A DNA stretch of 64,000 nt from Pachyseris speciosa (taxonomy: Eukaryota; Cnidaria; Anthozoa; Scleractinia; Pachyseridae): assembly GCA_016490735.1 (NCBI GenBank), contig JAEMWC010000021.1, positions 2,106,001 to 2,170,000 on the forward strand, read 5' to 3'. Positions 57,146-64,000 of this stretch are shown here, piece by piece; position 1 is the first letter of the stretch; each line of letters begins with the position of its first letter. The notes beneath the pieces were generated by a model. The model was not told the origin of the DNA. It did not search any database and saw only the letters and a list, made by a program, of their open reading frames with translations. Both the position numbers and the translations under genes were made by a program.

Positions 57146-58090
57146 CATGGTAAGTCATGAAATCAATATTCCTAGTCTCTCCTCGATGTTGTTGAGAGTG
57201 CACTTTGACATTTTAAGACATCACACTTGAACATCGAAAAGTACAATGAAAATGCCGGTTTTCTGAATATTTTGAAAACTCTTGTACGTATCTCAGGCTG
57301 CCAGGAATTTGATCAGTTGCCGTACGAGTAAAGCAAAGTAGTATATCGACACGTTTCAATGGCGAGTTGAAAAGACTAAAAGAAAAGTTTTATGGTGTTC
57401 ATGAAATGATAGAATTTTAATGAAATTACAGAAAACCAGTAAAGAAATAAATAACGCGCCGATTGCATTGTTGAGTTATAAAAACAAGCGGGAATTTTTA
57501 ACGTCGACGTAGGCAAGTGCTTCTCGCACTTTTCGAGTGTTCTTAAAAATTCCTAAGTGCTTATGTTACTTAACAATGCGCGAGGAACAAGTGTTTTATT
57601 TCTTTTATAAAATGCACCGTGGAGCTTTTATACCGGAAATAAATTAATGAAATGTGACGACACTCCAACCCCCAAAGTCTGCTTTTATGGCCGAAATAAT
57701 GTCAAATATGGTTTGAATCACCCATATTTTATTGTTTTTACTTTATTTTCTTTTTAAACTGTCCAGAGATTTGCGCGAGCGCCACGCTTCTGATGTAGTG
57801 CGATGTAGTGTAGTGTGATGTAGTGTATGTGAATATCATATATTTGAACTTTGTATTAAAGAATGAATATGTGAATGAGCATTGCAGGCTTTGGAGGGAA
57901 CGAAGATAATGAATTGAAGAGACTTAAAAAATGCTGAACAAACATTTGATTGTTTTTGATGTGATAAAAAATCCCAAACAAACAAAAACTGAAACTGTAT
58001 ATGAACAATGAATATATGAACGATCATCGCATCAGGCTTTATTTTCAGTGCTTTATTTTCATTGCTGCTTAAGTAGTGTTCACTTTAATA
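57146..58090. other. no recognisable gene
   Basis: AT-rich. It has a GATGTAGTG short array near 57790-57830 and a block near 57895-58010 resembling 51130-51220 and 62830-62930 (CGAAGATAATG, ATGCTGAACAAACATTTGAT), so part of the segmental-duplication flank is repeated here too. Confidence 0.45.
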
Positions 58091-58099
58091 TATGAAATA

Positions 58100-58450
58100 A
58101 ATGATATGAACTGCGGAAATGAATTTAAATGAAGAATGATCCTCGCAGTTGTGAACGCAATTTATGCAATTGCGAAAAAAACCTGTAAAAAATTCAGGAC
58201 TTCAACGGGGTTTGAACCCGTGACCTCGCGATACCGATGCGAGGCTCTAACCAATTGAGCGATGAAGCCACTGACGTCAATTGACCTGCTCCCAACGTCA
58301 GCGGCTTTATAGCTCAGTTGGTTTGAGCATCGCACCGGTATCACGAGGTCACGGGTTGAAACCCCGTTGAAGTCCTGAATATTTTCATCCTTCTTTTCTC
58401 AATTTCATAAATTGCGTTCACAACTGCGAGGATCACTCTTCATTTCATAT
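58100..58450. repeat. head-to-head pair of tRNA-headed SINEs
   Basis: A minus-strand copy (tRNA-like head 58197-58269) and a plus-strand copy (head 58303-58375) face each other across a 33-bp spacer containing GACGTCAATTGACC. Both have the GGT anticodon-like loop and the GGGTTCAAACCCC-type box B (GGGTTGAAACCCC in the plus copy), and the bodies with GCGTTCACAACTGCGAGGAT run outward. The pair can form a roughly 150-bp hairpin. Confidence 0.75.
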
Positions 58451-58520
58451 TTCATATATTATAGTGTTCATAAGTGCTATGATCATTCACATATTCATAT
58501 CTCTTTTCGCTTGTTCAAAT

Positions 58521-58526
58521 TTTTAT
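58521..58526 (-). terminator. poly(A) signal AATAAA of secreted-protein copy B
   Basis: TTTATT on the plus strand, 68 bases past the stop at 58594. Confidence 0.6.
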
Positions 58527-58593
58527 TCCTCTTCTTTCCTAGTATTACAGCTGAATTTCAAATACACAATCAAAGGAGGCCGAGGCTTCGGCG

Positions 58594-61500
58594 TTACATG
58601 AAATGGCCATAAACATCAGTGCAGACTCTTCCGCCATTGTCGCTTTCGGGGCCATTAATCAAATCCTGAGTATACCACAGTCGCAGTTCTTGACCAGCGG
58701 TCACCGCCACAGGGGTATCATAAATCGACATGACAAGCTCAGGAGAACGCGAACTGTATCCGGGGATCAGAGTCCATTTATCATTTCTACCAATCTTGCT
58801 TGGGGGGAAAAGGATTTTGTCCGTGGCGGTTGTCAGGGAGACGTCGGTATAATCAGCGTTTCCGTTTATCAAGTAATAGCCGCAGCCCCAGTGAGACCAA
58901 TAGTTATCAGGACCTTCCAAGCAGGAAACATAGCCATACAGATGAACCAGCTTAACCTTCATTAGATTGCCGCCAGCTGAAGCGTTGAACGAGCCAAACT
59001 GGCTGTCCTTAGCGCCAAAACACACAGGGACGGAGTTAAGTTTGACGTATGGATCATTTACGCCTGAAGGTTTGATAACCATAAATTAATAACTTCTTGA
59101 AAGTTCTGTCTTTCAATTCGGGTAAAAGGAGAAGTACTTAAAAGATACTCCGGAAGGTGAATTTTTAACTAATAAAATGCAAGAGCAAAACGTTTTTCTC
59201 AATAAATTGTTAAATTTTGGATCCATTTGTACGGCGCCCGGATTGTTTGTTTGAAAAAGAAAATCATGTAACGCTTCAAAGGCTTCTTCACTTTACCGCG
59301 GCATCTAGCAGCTCACCACGAAAGTTCACTTAACAATTCACCGGCATTAATGGGAGGAACGAGTGGCTTAAACTTGGTGGAAGAAGTTATTTCTTTGGAC
59401 AAACCGTTTGCTATTTCTGTAGATGCGTGTTTTTACTTTAGTGCATCAATGCGTATTTTCAAGTCGTAAAAAGCTCCACAACACAGGTAACTTAAATAAA
59501 TTCAAGCTTAGCATTTGAGGTTTAATCGTTGCTACTTTTGTTCATTTAATGCACTATTGTGAGAGGTGGCTAAACCTTCAAACATGCTCTTCCAACGATG
59601 TTGGATAAAAATATTTCATAAAAGATTGGCGCAAGCAAAGCTATGCGGTGTTGTTCAATACCAGTAAAATATAATAGTCATGGAGTTTCGCTTTTAGGCT
59701 TGAGTAAATCTATATATTATTTATTTCATCTCTAGACGATAGTGCAGACAAACTTAAGCAGGGTCAAACGTTAAAAAAGTGTTGAATAAACAATGGAAGT
59801 CCTTAAAAGATATATTTTTTTACTCTGAGAGAAAAAAAAAGATACGTTTTCGTGAGTGTGTGGTTTGATGCTTTATGACTTTGTTTCTTTTGCTTTAGTT
59901 AGCACGTGCAATAGCAATATATTTTTATTGGTTCTTTTATAAGCGCGGGCGTGTTAGGATAGTTTTGAAATCAAGGCGGAATGTATTGGCCACACAAACA
60001 GAATGAAGACAGAGATCATTTTTTGAGTTGTGAACCACGGTGTTGTGTCATTTTTTTGGGTAAACTTTTAAGACATTTTCGGATTGTGAACAGCAATTTT
60101 CATGGTTGAAGAATTGTCTTACATAACTATTTTACGATCTATTGAAAAACGTTCAGGGGCAATGAAGTGGAGCTGATCTCCCGAAGTGACGCACTCAAAC
60201 AAACAAACAAACAAACGAACAAACAAACAAACAAACAAAAAACAAAACAAAAAAATCAAAGACAGAGCACCCACCAGTCTTTTAGTAAATCTAAGCTACA
60301 GAAAGTCTTACAGAGCCACCAAAGCTTATTTTCTTTGAGATCTTCAAGTAAATCCTCATATTAAACGGAATTTATTATTGTTTTCATTTGACCTCGGTTA
60401 ATAGACGAAATGACATGTATTTTCAGCCATTGTACTCAAAGATAGATGATAGCCCAAAAATGTTTGTGATAAGTAGCGGGAAAATAACTTAACCTTTTTG
60501 CTGAGTCAGAGCATCCAACTTTTTTTCCAGTGCGTCAAGTTTCTCAAGTCTCATCAACACCTCTGTTTAAACAGAAAAGGTTATTAAAATGAATTGACAT
60601 TGAAGATGTTTTAACAAAGCATAAGTGAGAAGTCTGTTGTCATTGACACCCACATTTAACGTGAACGTTTTTTGTAGTAATTCTTCTTTTTACAAAACTA
60701 CTTTTCCAGTTCAATCAAGCAATAAATAGATAAATAAATAGATAAGCATTCTCTCTCTTGGATATCAAATATTCTTTTGTGCATAAAAATATTCTTGGTT
60801 GTTAATTAACATACATTTTCACTCCATGACGTAAATACCCATAATATTGCGTCTCTGTAGGATTGATGTGCTTCCCCGATTCTGCGACTCCAGGAAATTT
60901 TGTGTGGGGGTACCTGTGGTGTCTCACACTAATGTCAGCGGGTTGCAAGTCCGTTAATGCTAATGAGTTGCAAAGCTCGAAATGCATTGTGGAGAGTGTA
61001 TCCTAAGCATATATCATTTGAGGACTTGTCTTTAAAGTTTGAAGATGATGATAGGGATGTTTGTGGCATACAGTGACGTTTAAGCTCGAATCGTTAAGTG
61101 GTTGATTTCTTGATGAGAGGCCAGGGCCCGGTTGTTCGAAAGCCGATTAACTTAATCCAGGATTAGCGTAAACTTTGGTTGCAGTTTTTAAGTTTTGGAT
61201 GAAAGTTTCTTTTGGTGCTTTTTGCTTTTCAGTATTGACGTCCTCTAATCTAAAATTCTGCAGAATATCAGCGTTGAACAACGTTTGTGGTTAGAGAAAT
61301 AAAGTCCTTGGTTAATTCTTAAACTTGGATTAGGGTTAATCGGCTTTTGAACAACCGGGCCCTGGAGAAATAAAGTTTAACTAAGATCAGGCTAAGTTCA
61401 GAATACATTATGTAAACTTAAGAAATTAGCGTCATTTTTTATGCGCGTATCACTCTTTGTTTGTCTATAATTAGGGTTTAATGTCCTTTGATAACAGATA

Positions 61501-61644
61501 CCCCTGTTTATATCGATCACACAGCCTCACCATCCTCTCTTTTAAACAAAAATATCCACCGACTCACTCACTCTTTCGAAACCCTTGAGCCTCTGACGTC
61601 ACAGTGATCGCAAGCAGAAGCAGAGCGACACCAGCAATCTTCAT
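58594..61644 (-). CDS. secreted extracellular-matrix-like protein, copy B (intact)
   Basis: Exons 61644-61572, 60562-60494 and 59063-58594: 73+69+470 bp, phases 1 and 1, 203 aa. All introns are GT-AG (acceptors TTTAAACAG and CCTTCAG). Residues 1-20 are a signal peptide (MKIAGVALLLLAITVTSEAQ). Residues 26-47 form a short heptad helix (VLMRLEKLDALEKKLDALTQ) suited to oligomerisation. Residues 48-203 form one domain with NSVPVCFGAKDSQFGSF, KLVHLYGYVSC, YWSHWGCGYYL, LVMSIYDTPVAVTAGQELRL, WYTQDL and DNGGRVCTDVYG. Four cysteines could make two disulfides. The pattern (FGSF, SxWGCG, G-E-RLWY-DL, E-DN-G-C-DVY) is one I associate with secreted cnidarian proteins, including uncharacterised coral skeletal-matrix proteins; this link is from memory. 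Likely extracellular. Confidence 0.8.
60196..60255. repeat. (AAAC)n microsatellite
   Basis: AAACAAAC run in intron 2 of copy B. Confidence 0.9.
61124..61362. mobile_element. MITE, inverted ends GGGCCYGGTTGTTC, copy 2
   Basis: 239 bp, ends GGGCCCGGTTGTTCGAAAGC / GCTTTTGAACAACCGGGCCC. It lies in intron 1 of copy B and is absent at the matching place in copy A, so it inserted after the segmental duplication. The partner is 42042-42279. Confidence 0.8.
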
Positions 61645-61774
61645 TGTCAGCGGTGCAAATATTCAAGGCTGATTAAGGCAAAAAAAGAAATATATCAGAA
61701 TTATCTTCTCCCTTCGATCAAGGGGAAGCTTCCTGGCTTTGCAAAGATAATTTCTAAAGCGGAAGGACATTAGC

Positions 61775-61890
61775 AATCTTCATTGTTAGCGGTACAAATA
61801 CAATTCAAGGCCTGACTAAAGGAAAAAACAATTATTGCTAGAATCGGCTTGTCTCTTGGATCAAGGGGAAGCTTCCTGTCTTGCAAGTGC
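61775..61890 (-). repeat. local duplication of the 5' UTR and start of exon 1
   Basis: About 115 bp repeat the segment around the true start (61630-61740): GCAATCTTCATTGTTAGCGG, ATTCAAGGCCTGACTAAAGG, GATCAAGGGGAAGCTTCCTG. The duplicated ATG at 61783 gives only nine codons before a stop, so a transcript starting upstream would carry a decoy start. Unit A has a single copy. Confidence 0.65.
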
Positions 61891-63484
61891 AGAAGCAGTT
61901 TTTTTTAAAGAAATATAGGAAAGAAAGAAGAGATAAACATGAAAAATACGGCACGATAATCTTTGCACCTAGCGTGATCTGATGACCACTTTGATACGAT
62001 CTTCCCTTAGCCTTCGATGCTTACTTTATCACTTACCCAACAGTTCTGTGGCTTAAAAGCGTTATGGTAGCTTGTCTCTTCCCTTCAGTATTGAAAAACG
62101 ACGCTGGAGTGTTAAGTTGGATATTTTTTAAAATAGAGACTCCTTGTGGCAGTGAAATAGTGTCAGTCATTGGCAACTTCATACCGTAGATATGTTGGTT
62201 TGCACATCAGCACGGCAAGTAGATCGAATGTATAGCACAGTTTCATGAGTTTCTATATAAATATTTGCTCCCTTGTAGATGATGTTTGTACAAAGATACG
62301 TCAAACTAACCCTACCCTAGAAATTGCTCACTGGGATGTTATTGGATTGAAAAATCTAATTACCCCTGCAGATCACCAATGCTGTTATAGTTATAACTGT
62401 TTTTTTTTTATTACCATGCGAACTCTTAGGAACAATGATCCCGGCCATATATGTTAAGGTTCTTTCTGTGAGTAAAAAATCTACTTACCTTAGATGATAA
62501 AATCTTTTCCCGAACTTCTTCAAGCTGAACAACTTGACCGGAATGAAAACCAAGAGTAAAACGTTGGTTATATCTACTTCTCAATCAAGGTCGTTAATTT
62601 TCACTGGACAGTTAAGATGACTGTTGCTTAGTTTTGTGAACTCTAGGGGAAAGAATCTGATCCGCTCTTAAAAATTAATGTTTTAAAAGCTTTAACTTCC
62701 TTTCTGAAATGTTTTTTTCAAATTTCCCTTGTATTCCCGTGTGTTAATCATTTCAGTTCAGTATGATTAGAAACAAAGATATTTCTTTTATGTTTTCACG
62801 GTCTCTTGCTGTTTCCAGAAATCGTACGTTTTTAGGGAGCGAAGATAATGGATTAAGGAGGCTTGAATAATTCTGAACAAAAATTGTGTTCTTATTGGAG
62901 CGATAAAAAAGCCCAAACAAACAGTATATAAACAGTCAGACGTTTTGGGAATAACCCGGCCCTTCATCTCTGAAAATCTTTTATTCAGCGTCTTTTAACT
63001 CGAGTGCTAAGTAGCAAAGCCGTTTTCTGCGCTATTGATTACAGAGCCTTGGCTGGTTAAGTACCCTACAACAATGCTGAATAAAAGTGAATTTATCTTT
63101 TGTAAAACGTGCCAAGTTGCAGCTTCCTTTACACATGCCTCGTTATCCATGATGTATTTGAAAGGGACTTCCTGTGTGGAGTTGGTATGTAAATTGAATC
63201 CCAATTCAGAACCGTTTTGTTAATTGTGACCCTTGTGTAAAGTTTCTGTAGGTGAAATCATAAAGATATCTTGACGGCTTTGATATTTAACAGCTAGACG
63301 AGAATGAAAAACCCTTGCTATGGTTGTACCTATTTGTGCATCTATGAAATCCTTCAAGGTCGTAACGTTGTACCGGTTCATTAATGTCAATTGCTAAGTT
63401 TCGTGCTTTGAGAGTGAAAGAATGTATATCCTGTTTTCATTTCCTCTCTAATGCGTCCTTTTAAATTTAATCCCCAGGGCGTCT
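61891..63484. other. upstream region of copy B, duplicated from unit A
   Basis: No exon seen. It matches 50120-52010 in order. Confidence 0.5.
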
Positions 63485-63706
63485 ATGACAATGAATTACA
63501 TAGAAAAATTTGTTAACCTCGGCAGGCATTTTGCTGTTGTTGATCTAAGGATTGCGAAAAAAGTTAGAGTTTCGGGAAACTTAGGCATAAATTTCATTGC
63601 GTATCTGGTTGGATATTCTAGTTCGAAGAATGTTTACAAGGAAGAATTTTTAAGCGTGACAAGAATTTTCCTTTTAATGAAACTTCTTTTGTTTCATTTG
63701 GCTTAA
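63485..63706 (+). other. small ORF preserved between the duplicated units (B)
   Basis: 73 codons, beginning MTMNYIEKFVNLGRHFAVVD. Indel-free match to 52011-52202 over about 58 codons, then divergent ends. Confidence 0.25.
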
Positions 63707-63736
63707 CCCACTACCGTAAATCTTCTATTAAGTCTC

Positions 63737-64000
63737 CCCGGGAATGAGGACTTTTTTATGCGGGGGATAGGCTTAGTAGAGAGAGGGGGCTTGTTTCGGT
63801 TGTAAGGAAACCTAAAACCCCGAAAACTAAGACCCATTTAGTTTTCTTTATTTGTCACGTTTTCAGGGGGTCTTAGTTTTCCTAATTTATCTATGGTAAT
63901 TACGGAAACTAAGACACCCAGTAACGATTGAAAGAAAAGAAGAACTTGATGCAAATCTGATGTTATTTCCACTTTCTTGTCAACGTTCGCACTTGAGTCT
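63737..64000. repeat. end fragments of dispersed repeats
   Basis: 63737-63798 matches the first 60 bp of the repeat at 52215. From 63810, motifs AAAACTAAGACCC and GGGTCTTAGTTTTCC in opposite orientations suggest the left part of an inverted-repeat element whose end is uncertain. Confidence 0.5.

Larger units (their letters stand above)
58500..63800. repeat. tandem segmental duplication, unit B
   Basis: Counterpart of 47000-52475. Good matching points include the three exons, CACTTTGATACGATCTTCCC at about 61983, AATTACCCCTGCAGATCACC at about 62359, and the small ORF at 63485. Confidence 0.85.

Overview
This window is eukaryotic nuclear DNA. It is AT-rich and intron-rich, with almost no long open reading frames and a very heavy load of small transposons. 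The gene families that can be read point to a cnidarian, most likely an anthozoan such as a stony coral or anemone. They are a BRICHOS-type secreted protein, a tandem pair of small secreted proteins resembling cnidarian extracellular/skeletal-matrix proteins, and decayed copies of the P2X7-C-terminus-like family. The species call is inference; no species-specific marker was read.

Layout. From 0 to 3 kb there is a decayed unknown gene with an acidic N-terminus and a Cys/His-rich C-terminus, then tRNA-headed SINEs. From 4.07 to 15.2 kb on the minus strand lies a secreted BRICHOS-type gene: a signal-peptide exon at 15.2 kb and two domain exons at 4.1-4.6 kb. Its roughly 10.6-kb intron holds a Penelope-like fragment, small TIR elements and the most striking object of the window, a near-perfect inverted repeat at 7206-13157. 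That inverted repeat is a fold-back transposon. Each arm carries TIR, a 42-bp satellite, nested MITEs and the first exon of a transposase gene, and one arm also carries a retroviral-type integrase exon. The mirror axis falls inside that exon. From 15 to 21.6 kb I see mostly nothing but two or three MITEs.

From 21,611 to 44,003 on the plus strand lies a complete gene of 18 or 19 small exons. It was assembled by reading frames across phase-compatible splice sites and encodes about 611-622 aa. The order is a low-complexity Ser/Pro N-terminal third, a coiled-coil middle and a C-terminal beta-rich domain resembling a C1q/TNF-type jelly roll. Its introns are packed with MITEs, a LINE relic, SINEs and a 1.1-kb fold-back element with a perfect 6-bp target duplication.

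From 47 to 63.8 kb there is a tandem segmental duplication of about 11.5-kb period. Each unit carries a minus-strand three-exon secreted-protein gene (signal peptide, short coiled coil, about 155-aa Cys-containing domain). The copy at 58.6-61.6 kb is intact (203 aa). The copy at 47.2-50.1 kb is frameshifted by one base in a C run. The units are separated by a decayed LINE, a MITE and a head-to-head SINE pair.

Many MITE boundaries are supported by target-site duplications visible in the sequence (4, 6 or 8 bp), and in one case by an empty site in the opposite arm of the palindrome. Splice structures, TSDs and arm lengths were worked out by eye. Family names come from recognition of motifs, not from a search.
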